DNA from: Chryseobacterium oryzae
GTDB taxonomy: Bacteria > Bacteroidota > Bacteroidia > Flavobacteriales > Weeksellaceae
Direction of reading: 5' to 3'
Assembly: GCF_022811665.1 (NCBI RefSeq)
Contig: NZ_CP094529.1
Location: 1,612,001 to 1,676,000, forward strand
Length of the DNA: 64,000 nucleotides
The notes under the pieces are model-generated. The model did not search any database, was not told where the DNA came from, and saw only the letters and a list, made by a program, of their open reading frames with translations. This document shows positions 53,248 to 62,560 of the stretch, piece after piece (the stretch's first letter is position 1; the number at the start of each line of letters is the position of its first letter). Made by a program: the position numbers and the translations under genes.

Positions 53248-53862
53248 TTATTTTGAAATAAATTCTTGGATATTAAATCCTTGCAAGTAAGAAATTTTCC
53301 AAACATTATTTTCTTTTACGGCTTTCACTTTGTACTTAAAACCATCGCCCCAAGTCCAATTAAAAGTCGCTTTATTGTCTTTAATAATTAGGTTCTGTAT
53401 TTTTATCTTTTCCCAGTATTTATCCGGATTATCTTGACAGTCACACCACGGATTAGCATCATTTCCGTACGGAGGAAGTTCGCCTACGTAATATACCAAA
53501 GATTTATCCTTCATTTTCTCGTTAATTGTTATTGCAATCTTATCATAGTTTCGAATAAATTCTTCAGAAAAAAAATGAGTATTTTCGAGTTCTTCCAGCC
53601 TTTTTTGATGTCTTTTCAAATCAAGGCCTGTATAAACAGAATCGGTATTTTTAACTAATAAAGGTTCAAAATCTTCCTGCGAACTTTTCGTTTCACTCCA
53701 TTTGTAAAGTTTTTTAATCAGGTTTTCAAGTTCCAGAGCATCATTTCGGGAATCCGCTTTATTTTCTGCTGGTTCAGAAACAATTATTTTCGTTTTTGAC
53801 TTTTCATTACACGAAAAAAAAGCAATAGGCAGACATAGAATTGCGATTTTAATAAATTTCAT
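53248..53862 (-). CDS. Putative lipoprotein of unknown function (204 aa)
   Basis: The N-terminus MKFIKIAILCLPIAFFSCNEK is a lipoprotein signal with lipobox FFSC (Cys18). The mature part begins with a charged linker and has a compact domain. AITINEKMKDKSLVYYVGELPPYGNDANPWCDC and the C-terminal KATFNWTWGDGFKYKVKAVKENNVWKISYLQGF form a beta-rich end of the DUF3828 or NTF2 kind, though I cannot assign it surely. It lies 36 bp after the NTF2-like gene. Confidence 0.6.
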   Translation of the reverse strand: MKFIKIAILCLPIAFFSCNEKSKTKIIVSEPAENKADSRNDALELENLIKKLYKWSETKSSQEDFEPLLVKNTDSVYTGLDLKRHQKRLEELENTHFFSEEFIRNYDKIAITINEKMKDKSLVYYVGELPPYGNDANPWCDCQDNPDKYWEKIKIQNLIIKDNKATFNWTWGDGFKYKVKAVKENNVWKISYLQGFNIQEFISK

Positions 53863-53898
53863 CTCAATTTTTCCGTTAATTTATTGAATTAAAGCTAA

Positions 53899-54411
53899 TT
53901 ATTTTTTAAGATTTTGAATTAGAACATCTTCAATTGGAGCTTTTTCAGTAACCACTTTATTTACAATTTCGTTGGGAACAGTCATAGACAATACGTATTG
54001 TTTTATCTTCCAGATTCCATTTATTTTCTCTACCACTCCAGATCCTCGACAAATTTTCATTTGTGTATCCAGTAATTCGTCAAACCAAGCCAGTTTTCTG
54101 TTTTTATCGAAATAAATATTTCTTTTCAGCGAAGTAAAATTCCAAGTTTTCTTCTTATCAAAATAAGGTTTCGCCCAAACCATAAACTCTTTTTTGTTCC
54201 AAATTTCAGTAGCATCCGTTCCAATGAAAGTAGATTCATCGGCAAAATAATTAAAATATGTATTAAAATCTGAATTTGCTGCCGCAACATTAAATCCGTT
54301 GAGCATTTTGTCGATTTCAGTTTTTTCTTTTTCAAATTTCGTTTGTGCAGAAACAAAAACACAGCTTACAGCCAATAAGATAACGATAGAAAATATTTTA
54401 GTCTTTTTCAT
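53899..54411 (-). CDS. Secreted NTF2/SnoaL-like domain protein
   Basis: From the ATG at 54411 the protein has 170 residues with a signal peptide (MKKTKIFSIVILLAVSCVFVSAQ); the 11 residues possible upstream would spoil it. The mature domain (EIDKMLNGFNVAAANSDFNTYFNYFADESTFIGTDATEIWNKKEFMVWAKPYF) is the cone-like SnoaL/NTF2 fold often found in small secreted proteins and in ketosteroid-isomerase-like enzymes. Catalytic residues cannot be told. It is the first of the three-gene run. Confidence 0.72.
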   Translation of the reverse strand: MKKTKIFSIVILLAVSCVFVSAQTKFEKEKTEIDKMLNGFNVAAANSDFNTYFNYFADESTFIGTDATEIWNKKEFMVWAKPYFDKKKTWNFTSLKRNIYFDKNRKLAWFDELLDTQMKICRGSGVVEKINGIWKIKQYVLSMTVPNEIVNKVVTEKAPIEDVLIQNLKK

Positions 54412-54565
54412 ATATAATTTAAACAATTGCTTAATTAATGGCAATTTATAAAAAATACATTAGTTATTTTAGAATTTATTCATAAAACAAAATAATAGAA
54501 CCACCACTTTCATAAACTGCATTAAATCCTTTCCATATAGATATCTAAATTTCAGCGGTTATCCT

Positions 54566-54573
54566 TATCTTTG
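54566..54573 (+). promoter_or_regulatory. -7 element of metG
   Basis: TATCTTTG matches TAnnTTTG, 22 bp before the ATG. There is no TTG at the right distance upstream. Confidence 0.45.
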
Positions 54574-54595
54574 CGGTTTAAAACTTTAGGATAAA

Positions 54596-56629
54596 ATGTC
54601 AAACAGAAAAATGATTACGGCGGCTTTGCCTTACGCAAACGGACCGGTTCATATAGGGCATTTGGCAGGTGTTTATATACCTGCGGATGTATATGCGAGA
54701 TTCAACAGAAGATTGGGAAAAGATGTAGCATTTATCTGCGGAAGCGATGAACACGGCATTCCCATCACTATAAGAGCAAAAAAAGAAGGTGTAACACCTC
54801 AGGATATTGTAGATAAATACCACGGAATTATCAAAAAATCTTTTTCAGACTTGGGGATTTCTTTTGATGAATATTCCAGAACGACTTCACCCAAACATTC
54901 CGAAACCAGTCAGGATTTCTTCAAAGTTCTGTACGAAAAAGGAAAATTTACAGAAGAAGTTTCCGAACAGTATTTCGATGAACAGGCAGGAGAATTTTTA
55001 GCAGACCGTTACATTGTGGGAACCTGCCCCAATTGTGGCAATCCGAACGCTTATGGCGACCAATGTGAAAAATGCGGAACAACGCTATCGCCTTCTGAAC
55101 TGATTAATCCAAAATCGATGTTGAGCGGAAATATTCCCGTTCTGAAAGAAACCAAAAATTGGTATTTACCTTTAAATGAATACGAAGATTTCCTTAACCA
55201 ATGGATTATCGAAGGACATAAAGACGACTGGAAACCCAATGTTTACGGACAGGTAAAATCCTGGCTGAATGACGGACTGAAGCCTCGTGCCATGACCAGA
55301 GATTTGAACTGGGGCGTTCCTGTTCCTCTACCCAATGCTGAAGGCAAAGTGCTTTATGTTTGGTTTGATGCACCGATTGGCTACATTTCTTTCACCAAAG
55401 AATGGGCAGAGAAAAACGGAAAAGACTGGAAAGATTACTGGCAAAGTGAAGAATCTGATTTGGTTCACTTTATCGGTAAAGATAATATTGTGTTCCATTG
55501 TATTATTTTTCCAAGTATGATGAAAGCACACGGTGATTTTATTATGCCGAAAAATGTTCCGGCTTTCGAGTTTTTAAATTTGGAAAATGATAAAATTTCC
55601 ACGTCAAGAAACTGGGCGGTTTGGGCACACGAATACGTAGAGGATTTCCCGGGACAACAGGATGTTTTGAGATATGCATTGCTTTCGTCTGCACCGGAAA
55701 CGAAGGACAACAACTTTACATGGAAAGATTTCCAGACCAAAAACAATTCTGAATTGGTGGGAATTTTCGGAAACTTCATCAACAGAGTAGCCGTTTTAAT
55801 TCATAAATATTATAACGGAATTGTTCCTCAAGGTGATGCAAACGCTCCTGAATTGGCGGAAATAAACAAATCAGCTAAGGAAATTGCAGGATTTTTGGAA
55901 AATTATGAATTCAGGAATTCTTTAACCGCTTTAATGAATTTGGCACGTTTTGGAAATCAATATTTACAGACCGAAGAACCTTGGAAAACTATTAAAGATA
56001 ATCCTGAAAAGGCAGCTCATTCTTTATTTGTAGGAGCACAGATTGCTGTGGCTTTGGCTCAGTTATCAGAACCGTTCATGCCTTTTAGTTCAGAAAAATT
56101 ACTGAATATGTTTAATGTTCAGAAATCTGATTGGGCTGATGTTGAAAATAAGTCTGTTCTCATTGAAACAGGACACCAAATTAATGAAGCGTCTCTCCTT
56201 TTCTCAAAAATTGAAGATGATGTAATTGAAGCTCAAATTCAAAAATTAGAAAATACCAAACAAAACAATAAAAAAACAAACCCTAACGCAAACCCTATGA
56301 AAGACGAAATCACCTTTGATGATTTTACGAAAATCGACCTTAGAACAGCAACGATTACTGAAGCTGAAAAAGTAGAAAAAGCAGATAAATTGCTTAAACT
56401 TACTGTTGATACGGGAGTTGATGTTAGAACTGTTGTTTCTGGTATTGCAGAAAGTTTTACTCCTGAAGAAGTGATCGGAAAACAGGTCATGATTTTATTA
56501 AATCTGGCTCCAAGAAAAATTAGAGGAATAGAATCTCAGGGAATGTTGCTTTTAACGACAAAACCAGACGGTAAGTTATCTTTTGTAACGCCTGACGAAA
56601 ATGTAGAAAACGGTATTGAGATTGGGTAA
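54596..56629 (+). CDS. metG: Methionyl-tRNA synthetase
   Basis: Charges tRNA-Met. The 677 residues show TAALPYANGPVHIGHLAGVY (HIGH motif), the zinc-binding Cys4 module CPNCGNPNAYGDQCEKCG near 143-160, the KMSKS loop in variant form KISTSRN near residue 338, the anticodon-binding helical domain, and a C-terminal tRNA-binding OB fold (DDFTKIDLRTATITEAEKVEKADKLLKL, MILLNLAPRKIRGIESQGMLL). The KISTSR form is common in this MetG branch. A terminator follows, and then an insertion sequence. Confidence 0.96.
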   Translation: MSNRKMITAALPYANGPVHIGHLAGVYIPADVYARFNRRLGKDVAFICGSDEHGIPITIRAKKEGVTPQDIVDKYHGIIKKSFSDLGISFDEYSRTTSPKHSETSQDFFKVLYEKGKFTEEVSEQYFDEQAGEFLADRYIVGTCPNCGNPNAYGDQCEKCGTTLSPSELINPKSMLSGNIPVLKETKNWYLPLNEYEDFLNQWIIEGHKDDWKPNVYGQVKSWLNDGLKPRAMTRDLNWGVPVPLPNAEGKVLYVWFDAPIGYISFTKEWAEKNGKDWKDYWQSEESDLVHFIGKDNIVFHCIIFPSMMKAHGDFIMPKNVPAFEFLNLENDKISTSRNWAVWAHEYVEDFPGQQDVLRYALLSSAPETKDNNFTWKDFQTKNNSELVGIFGNFINRVAVLIHKYYNGIVPQGDANAPELAEINKSAKEIAGFLENYEFRNSLTALMNLARFGNQYLQTEEPWKTIKDNPEKAAHSLFVGAQIAVALAQLSEPFMPFSSEKLLNMFNVQKSDWADVENKSVLIETGHQINEASLLFSKIEDDVIEAQIQKLENTKQNNKKTNPNANPMKDEITFDDFTKIDLRTATITEAEKVEKADKLLKLTVDTGVDVRTVVSGIAESFTPEEVIGKQVMILLNLAPRKIRGIESQGMLLLTTKPDGKLSFVTPDENVENGIEIG

Positions 56630-56660
56630 TTATAAAAACCTTATTTGAGATATAAACAAA

Positions 56661-56694
56661 GAGTCCATTCTGAAATGGACTCTTTGCTTTTTTG
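56661..56694 (+). terminator. metG terminator
   Basis: GAGTCCATT pairs with AATGGACTC around CTGA, followed by TTTGCTTTTTT. Confidence 0.85.
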
Positions 56695-56702
56695 GTAATG
56701 TG

Positions 56703-56726
56703 GTCAAAAATAGTTGGTGTTTTTGT
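56703..56726 (+). repeat. IS terminal inverted repeat, left
   Basis: GTCAAAAATAGTTGGT followed by eight less conserved bases ending TTGT. A partial direct repeat GTCAAAAATAATT follows at 56725. Confidence 0.8.
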
Positions 56727-56892
56727 CAAAAATAATTCGTAATATTTTGCGGTTGATTGGAAGAGGAAGTGAGCAATGCTGAGGAGCAACTTACCAGCAA
56801 TACAATCAATGCTGTAAACAATAGTTTAAAGGATGGCAAAAGCCATCCTTTTTTTACAAATTATTGGAACAGCTCTATGGCTGAAAAAACCT
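56727..56892. other. Non-transposase sequence inside the IS
   Basis: It contains a strong plus-strand hairpin GGATGGC-aaaa-GCCATCC with seven T (about 56833-56853). A plus-strand frame of about 60 codons from a TTG near 56755 runs through the hairpin and ends at 56932. I see no family and would not call it a gene. Confidence 0.4.
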
Positions 56893-57872
56893 TTACGACT
56901 TTAGATTTTTATAAAAAAGATACCACTGGATAAACCTTTTTCTCCGACTTTTTGTAAGTCCCCGATGAATATTGAGATTACCTTTCAGATGACCGAAAAA
57001 AGACTCTATGGCGTTGGTTGTTTTCGGGATTTTAGGATTTTGCAGGAACGAAAACATATTTGGCAAAGCCTTTCTGATAACCGAAAAACATCTTCTCATC
57101 ATTTTATGCGTGTACCAGTATCTTCCGGTTTCCTGGCTGTATGATTTTTCATTCAAAAATTCTTTATGCTTTTCAGACCAATCCAAAAATTCTTTAATCC
57201 AATACTGCTTTTTAACTTCATTATCAATAAAATGAATTTTACAGACAATTTCACGCAGCTCAAAACCAGCTACAGATTTTGGATAGGCGGAAAGCCATAT
57301 TTTGCACATCCTCTGAATATGAACCAAACATCTCTGAACAGGAACTTTAGGACAAACTTTCCGGATGGCTTTCAGTAGAGATTTATCACCATCGCAGGTT
57401 ATCCCACCGATTTTTATTCCCAAATTCAGAATATTTTCCAAATCCTCTTTGAGTTCTTCATAATGCTCTCCGTCAGTAATTCTGTAAAGTTGGGTTTGCT
57501 TAAAAACATTGTCTCTGTAAACTATCAGGCATATCTCATTGGAAAAATAAGTACCGTCGATGAGTAAATAAACTTCTTTGTTCTGGCTGTAACTGAGTTT
57601 TGGAGCTTTACCAAGCATCACGTTAAAATACCGCTGAAGTGTACTTACGGAATATCCCGATTCTGCTGAAATCTGCTCATAAGTCTGTTTCCCGACTATC
57701 CATTTTTTAAACCAAATTTCTTTGTTTTTTAGGCTAACCGATTTATTCCCTAAAGTAAAATAAAGACCACAGTTTTTACATTTAAAACGACGCTTACCAT
57801 TTTGCTTCCCCCATGAAATTACATCCAGACTTTTACAACTCCAACAACGATTTTTTTTGAATTTTCAGCCAT
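56893..57872 (-). CDS. IS256-family-like transposase, reading frame broken at A8
   Basis: The continuous part (56893-57621, from GTG) has the DDE core: YLLIDGTYFSN (first Asp), GGITCDGDKSLLKAIRK (second Asp), VQRCLVHIQRM, YWYTHKMMRR and TTNAIESFFGHLKGNLNIHRG (Glu). The preceding bases in the same frame encode a zinc ribbon and helix-turn-helix (RCWSCKS, FKCKNCGLYFT, YEQISAESGYSVSTLQRYFN) but contain no start codon. A good ATG lies at 57872 and reads MAENSKK, in a frame one base off. The two frames meet at a run of eight A (57851-57858), and one extra A would join them. This is either a decayed gene or one expressed by slippage. Confidence 0.75.
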
Positions 57873-57908
57873 AAAAAAAGTTTATTGAAACAAAGTTCAA
57901 TAAACTTT
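57873..57908 (-). terminator. Hairpin terminator in front of the transposase gene
   Basis: Perfect 13 bp arms AAAGTTTATTGAA (57877-57889) and TTCAATAAACTTT (57896-57908). On the minus strand a T run and then the ATG follow at once. Such hairpins stop outside transcripts from entering transposase genes. Confidence 0.7.
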
Positions 57909-57938
57909 CTATAACGTCAGTAATAATCATTGTTACAA

Positions 57939-57962
57939 ACAATTTTACCAACTATTTTTGAC
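57939..57962 (-). repeat. IS terminal inverted repeat, right
   Basis: The reverse complement begins GTCAAAAATAGTTGGT, identical over 16 bases to the left end, and ends TTGT. Confidence 0.8.
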
Positions 57963-58010
57963 TAATAAATCGCTTTTTTAATATCGTTATCTTAATTCAG
58001 AAATATTTTA

Positions 58011-59615
58011 CTATTTTACTTTCTTTGCTATATAATCACTTTCATTTCCGAGACGGTCTATAGCTACAATAGCAACTGCCTGTAATTCTTTTTCAGATTT
58101 CATTTTTGGAATTTGCCTGGATAGTTGGTCCAAAGTAAGAATCTCAGTCTCCCAAACCCCATTATACTGACTAAAAAGCACCCACTGAAATACATTTCCT
58201 ATGTTTTTACTGCTCCAATTTGCCTGAATAAAAAAACCATCGTCTTTTATAAATAGTTCTGGTTTCTTCAATGAACTCGTTTTAATCCACGGACTTTTCG
58301 GGATTAAAGCTTTATCTTTATAAGGACCATTTTTCAGAGCAGGAAGCATATTGGCGTTTTTCGTTAGACCCGACACACTCCAATGAACTTCTCCTGCATC
58401 ATTTCCTAAAATTTCTCGGGATAATTCAACCTGATTTTTAATTTCCGTAGCTCGATCGGAAGATTTTACTTCCACTGTATTCAAACCAGGCCAAAGATGT
58501 CGGTTCATGGTATTTTCAGATTTCCACCAATTGAGTAAAGATGCAAAACCTTGTCCTTTAGAATCTATAGGCCAGTATAATTGTGGCGAAAAATAATCTA
58601 CCCAGCCTTTATTCAGCCATAATTTGGCATCAGCAAAAAGTTCGTCATATTGTGAAGAACCTACAATTCCTGCAGGATAACCCGGTTTCCAGATTCCAAA
58701 AGGACTGATTCCGAATTTTACATAATTCTTTTCTGCATGAATTTCTTTATAAATTCTTTCCACAAATTTATTTACGTTATCTCTTCGCCAATCTGCTCTG
58801 GATAATGTTCCACCAGAACTTTGATAAGCCGCCCAAGTTTTATGATCGGGAAAATCTACACCTCTGTTGTACGTTGCATACGGATAAAAATAGTCATCAA
58901 AATGAACCGCATCAATATCATATCTTTTTACAATATCTTTTACAACATTAGAAACATGCCCTTGTGTTCTGGGATCTGCGGGATCGAACCAATACATTCC
59001 ATTTTTCAGTTTTATGGTAATATCAGAAAGCTTGTTCGCCATAGAAAGACTTGTGAGAGCTCCTCCATTGGAGTGATGTGCTCTGTAAGGATTCAGCCAA
59101 ACGTGTAGCTCCATACCTCTTTTATGTGCTTCTTCAATCCAAAATTGCAGAGGATCGTAATTGGGATAAGGAGGTTGCCCGGTTTTTCCGGTTAAAAAAT
59201 AGGACCAAGGCTCCAATTCACTTGTATACAAAGCATCTGCAGAAGGACGAACCTGAAATATGACTGCATTAAAATTATTTTCCTGAAGCATATTCAACAT
59301 ATTAATCGCTTCCGTTTTCTGCTGCTCAACAGATAAATTATTTCTTGAAGGCCAGTTGATATTGGCAACACTTGCAACCCAAACGCCACGAAATTCTCTT
59401 TTAATGGCAGGAAGATTTACTTTAAAATCTTCTTTTTCAGTATTTTTTTTAATTTTAGAAATATTACTACTATCAGCAATATTTCTTTCATTTTGTTCAT
59501 AAGAATACTTTTTTTCTGGATTTTTGTTATCAGAAATTTTTGAAGTTGCACAAGAAATATTTATAGCGGAAAGTATTGTAAATGTATATAGTATTTTCGT
59601 TTTTTTAATCTTCAT
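58011..59615 (-). CDS. Glycosyl hydrolase-like lipoprotein (GHL10 / DUF187 family)
   Basis: From the ATG at 59615 the protein has 534 residues and a lipoprotein signal (MKIKKTKILYTFTILSAINISC, lipobox NISC). After a Lys/Glu/Asn-rich linker, the family-10 glycosyl-hydrolase-like domain starts with EFRGVWVASVANINWPSR, followed by NFNAVIFQVRPSADALY, GMELHVWLNPYRAHH, YDIDAVHFDDYFYPY, KFGISPFGIWKPGYPAG and YFSPQLYWPI. A C-terminal beta domain ends it. Relatives (YngK-like) are thought to act on cell-wall or extracellular glycan; the substrate is not proven. An upstream ATG at 59663 would destroy the lipoprotein signal. Confidence 0.88.
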   Translation of the reverse strand: MKIKKTKILYTFTILSAINISCATSKISDNKNPEKKYSYEQNERNIADSSNISKIKKNTEKEDFKVNLPAIKREFRGVWVASVANINWPSRNNLSVEQQKTEAINMLNMLQENNFNAVIFQVRPSADALYTSELEPWSYFLTGKTGQPPYPNYDPLQFWIEEAHKRGMELHVWLNPYRAHHSNGGALTSLSMANKLSDITIKLKNGMYWFDPADPRTQGHVSNVVKDIVKRYDIDAVHFDDYFYPYATYNRGVDFPDHKTWAAYQSSGGTLSRADWRRDNVNKFVERIYKEIHAEKNYVKFGISPFGIWKPGYPAGIVGSSQYDELFADAKLWLNKGWVDYFSPQLYWPIDSKGQGFASLLNWWKSENTMNRHLWPGLNTVEVKSSDRATEIKNQVELSREILGNDAGEVHWSVSGLTKNANMLPALKNGPYKDKALIPKSPWIKTSSLKKPELFIKDDGFFIQANWSSKNIGNVFQWVLFSQYNGVWETEILTLDQLSRQIPKMKSEKELQAVAIVAIDRLGNESDYIAKKVK

Positions 59616-59712
59616 AATTCGTTTAATATATTTAAGATTCATCAAAAAAGCAAAACTAAACATATCTCAAAGAAATAAAAAGGAATAGAGCCTTTAAAAA
59701 TCATTATAAACC

Positions 59713-59745
59713 AAAAAAGTGCAGATTTTATTTCTGCACTTTTTT
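59713..59745 (-). terminator. Terminator of the porin-MFS operon
   Basis: AAAAAAGTGCAGA and TCTGCACTTTTTT form a 13 bp symmetric stem just behind the MFS stop codon. Confidence 0.8.
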
Positions 59746-59765
59746 ATGATAGTATTGGTTTCTAT

Positions 59766-61151
59766 TTAATGTTCGGAGGTTTCCATATTTTCCTCCGTTG
59801 TTAAATCTGTTTTATAAGTTTCAGGTACAAACAATACATTTACAATAATCGCTATAACAACTAATAATATAGGATAAGCCAAACCTATATATGGGGTGAG
59901 AGCTGCACTTACTACAAATGAAGTTTTAATTAATTCTGTTACAAAAGTAGTCGCTCCACCAATGAAACCATTGCCCATATTCTGTGCAAATCCCATACTT
60001 GTATAACGGATTTTTGTAGGGAAAATTTCCAGCATAAAAGCCCCGAGAGGTCCATAAGTAGCCGCACCTGCAACAGAAAGCAAGAAACTGATCCCCATAA
60101 TCTGTAGTGTTGCCGTTGTACTGATTGCATGCACTTCTTGTAAACCATCAGGATTTCCTATTTTCATAAACATATAAAATGATACAGGAATTAAAATCAA
60201 ACTAGCAATTAATCCTGAAATTAAAACTTTCTTACGTCCTATTTTATCACTTAAAGCTCCAAAATATTGATAGAAATACGCACTAAAAAATGTTACTACG
60301 CCTGTTATTAATAAAACGGTGGTATCTTCTAATTTTACAGCTCTTTGCATAAAAAACAGTGTTACAAATAAACTCGTTTGCATTACTGAACTTTGTGCTG
60401 CATTTCCTCCAAAGATAGCTTTCAACATTGTTTTCACATTACCTTTTGTTGTAAATGCTTCTTTTACCGGAGCTTTACTTGTTTTTCCAGCTTTTTTAAG
60501 TTCTTCAAAAACAGGACTTTCGTGTAATTTCTTTCTCGCAAAATAACTCAAAAGCACCAATATTGAGCTAAGTAAGAAAGGAATTCTCCACCCAAAGCTA
60601 TTAAAATCTGCATCTGACATTGAACTTCTAGTAACATAGATTACACTAAGGCAAACTAGCAAACCAATAGGTACTGTTGCCTGAATAAAACCAGTATAAA
60701 ACCCTCTTTTGTTTGCCGGTGCATGTTCTGCAACATAGATTACCGCACCTGCATATTCCCCGCTAATTGCTAAACCTTGCATTAGTCTGCAAACTAAAAG
60801 TAAAATAGGTGCAGCCCATCCTATACTAGAAAAATTTGGTATACATCCTATTAAAAAAGTGGATGCACCCATTAAAATTAATGAAAGTAAAAAAGAATAT
60901 TTTCTTCCAATTTTGTCCCCAATATTTCCAAAAATTAATGATCCTATTGGTCTAAACATAAAAGACGAAGCAACTACCGCTAAGGTTTCTAAAAAATGCG
61001 ATGATCCATCTGCGGGAAAAAGATTTACAGCTAAGGATCCTGCCAGAATAATGGCGAGAAACATATCGTACCATTCGATAAGTGTTCCTGCCGATGAAGC
61101 AATAATTACAGTAAGTATATTATTTTTTGGTTTTTGTATTGTATTATCCAT
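59766..61151 (-). CDS. MFS transporter, metabolite:H+ symporter (MHS) type
   Basis: A 461-residue inner-membrane carrier with twelve helices. ASSAGTLIEWYDMFLAIILAG in helix 1, RPIGSLIFGNIGDKIGRKYSFLLSLILMG after helix 2, RLMQGLAISGEYAGAVIYVAEHAP and the second-half GALSDKIGRKKVLISG place it in the ProP/ShiA/KgtP-like group, which imports organic acids, betaines or shikimate with protons. The substrate is unknown. It follows the porin gene by 35 bp, so the two form an outer- plus inner-membrane uptake route under one promoter. Confidence 0.9.
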   Translation of the reverse strand: MDNTIQKPKNNILTVIIASSAGTLIEWYDMFLAIILAGSLAVNLFPADGSSHFLETLAVVASSFMFRPIGSLIFGNIGDKIGRKYSFLLSLILMGASTFLIGCIPNFSSIGWAAPILLLVCRLMQGLAISGEYAGAVIYVAEHAPANKRGFYTGFIQATVPIGLLVCLSVIYVTRSSMSDADFNSFGWRIPFLLSSILVLLSYFARKKLHESPVFEELKKAGKTSKAPVKEAFTTKGNVKTMLKAIFGGNAAQSSVMQTSLFVTLFFMQRAVKLEDTTVLLITGVVTFFSAYFYQYFGALSDKIGRKKVLISGLIASLILIPVSFYMFMKIGNPDGLQEVHAISTTATLQIMGISFLLSVAGAATYGPLGAFMLEIFPTKIRYTSMGFAQNMGNGFIGGATTFVTELIKTSFVVSAALTPYIGLAYPILLVVIAIIVNVLFVPETYKTDLTTEENMETSEH

Positions 61152-61186
61152 ATAGTTTTTTATTTAAATATTTTAAGTTTCCTTTT

Positions 61187-62518
61187 CTAGAACATAAAAA
61201 AAGTCGCCAGATGGAAACGATTGTTTGTGGCATTAAAATCATTACCTATACCTCTTCCGTTATTTTGAGCATCTCCCCATCTTGCTACAGTATTTTCAAC
61301 TTCAAATCTAAGTTTAATAGTTTTACTTAAAGACCAGTCTACTCTTGGTACTAATCTCCAAAGCTGATCCACACTTCTTGCGCCTTTAGTTGCAGAAACT
61401 GCTCCCCATGAAGTTGTTACTCCATACGATGTTGAAACTCTATCTTCTACAGGATTATTGGCTCCCATATTTTTTACGATTCCTGCATACAAACCAAAAG
61501 CAATTTTTTTATCTGTTGTTTGCTGAAAGTCTATCCAAGCACTTCTTGTATTCATTGTTCTGTACAAATCATATGTTCCCGGTGCAGAATATCCTACAAA
61601 ACCTCCTAACATAACTAATGATGCAGCATTCTGAGCCATCATCACAGAGGCACTTACCATCAAAGGTTTAGTAATAACTCTTGTGTACGCTAATGCTGTA
61701 AAGCTCTTTACAGTTTCTTTATTTACAATTGGAGGATTTCCTGAAGATAGCTGTGGTCTCAAGATTTCATATTGCCCGGCTAAACCAGCAACAAAACTTT
61801 TAGATTTATACTGAATCTGCAAATGTGAAGAAGGCAAACCACTATCGCGATAAGGAGTTGTATTTGGTGTAAAATCCCGCTGTGAATTAATCGCTGCAAT
61901 AATCTTAAAATTTTCGTTTAATTTTTGGGTTAATCTTATTTGTGGATTTCTATTCAACGCAAAAATAGGAGAACCCGTGCTGTAATTAACAACATTTGGC
62001 AGACAGTCTAAAATTACCATAGGATGCCAATATTGTCCCACTCCTAATTGAGTTGTTTTCCAGTCTAATGTAACATAAGCATGACGAAGTCTAAATTCAT
62101 TGATACCTGCTTCAGTAGATCCAAAAAACTCACCTTCTAAAATTCCGTTAGTTTTTGCTCCTAAAACTTCCGGACCTTTCACATTAATCCCTGCTCTGGA
62201 AACTACTGAAAGCATGTGGAATTTTGGAGCATCATTAATATCTACTCCATTGATGTCTAATGCTCTATCTCTTGGATATAATGGTACTATATTTTCTCCT
62301 GCACCTATATTCTGTCTGGTATCATAAAAAGCATCATGCCTTATAAATCCATAAAAATTTACTTTAACTGATGATTCTTTAGATGCTTCAGCTGTTTTAG
62401 TTTGAATTATCGCAAGAGAATCGGAATTCTTTTTAGATTCTTGTTGATTCTGTGCCGAAATATTTACTACTCCTAATAAACAAAGAGTAATTATTAAGCT
62501 TTTTTTTGTCCTATTCAT
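61187..62518 (-). CDS. Outer-membrane porin, DcaP-like
   Basis: A 443-residue exported protein (signal peptide ending NISAQ). A Gln/Lys/Ser-rich, probably coiled-coil stretch of ~30 residues follows, then a beta-barrel starting VKVNFYGFIRHDAFYDTRQN and ending NRFHLATFFMF. DcaP-type porins of dicarboxylic acid uptake have the same N-terminal coiled coil and barrel opening. The paired MHS-type symporter gene (35 bp downstream) supports uptake of a small organic acid. Its promoter is covered by a palindromic operator, so expression is probably induced by the substrate. Confidence 0.75.
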   Translation of the reverse strand: MNRTKKSLIITLCLLGVVNISAQNQQESKKNSDSLAIIQTKTAEASKESSVKVNFYGFIRHDAFYDTRQNIGAGENIVPLYPRDRALDINGVDINDAPKFHMLSVVSRAGINVKGPEVLGAKTNGILEGEFFGSTEAGINEFRLRHAYVTLDWKTTQLGVGQYWHPMVILDCLPNVVNYSTGSPIFALNRNPQIRLTQKLNENFKIIAAINSQRDFTPNTTPYRDSGLPSSHLQIQYKSKSFVAGLAGQYEILRPQLSSGNPPIVNKETVKSFTALAYTRVITKPLMVSASVMMAQNAASLVMLGGFVGYSAPGTYDLYRTMNTRSAWIDFQQTTDKKIAFGLYAGIVKNMGANNPVEDRVSTSYGVTTSWGAVSATKGARSVDQLWRLVPRVDWSLSKTIKLRFEVENTVARWGDAQNNGRGIGNDFNATNNRFHLATFFMF

Positions 62519-62560
62519 GATTGTATTTGAGTTAATTCCACATAAACTTTACTAACTTTT

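Larger units (their letters stand above)
56703..57962 (-). mobile_element. Insertion sequence, IS256-like with Zn-binding variant transposase
   Basis: A 1260 bp element bounded by inverted repeats of 24 bp with 20 matches, the outer 16 (GTCAAAAATAGTTGGT) being identical. It carries one transposase gene on the minus strand, a hairpin terminator in front of that gene and about 166 bp of extra sequence behind it. No clear target duplication is seen; TAAT occurs near both outer ends. It sits between the metG terminator and the GHL10 gene, harming neither. The transposase frame is interrupted, so the element may be inactive or use slippage. Confidence 0.8.

Noticed and set aside
55465..55782. 105-codon antisense frame in metG
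   Set aside because: Shadow of the catalytic domain with no start context or promoter.
56755..56932. Plus-strand frame of about 60 codons in the IS tail
   Set aside because: It begins with TTG, runs through a terminator hairpin and overlaps the transposase end; no evidence for translation.
56695..57970. Target-site duplication of the IS
   Set aside because: The flanks GTAATGTG and TAATAAAT share only TAAT; no 8-9 bp duplication can be claimed.
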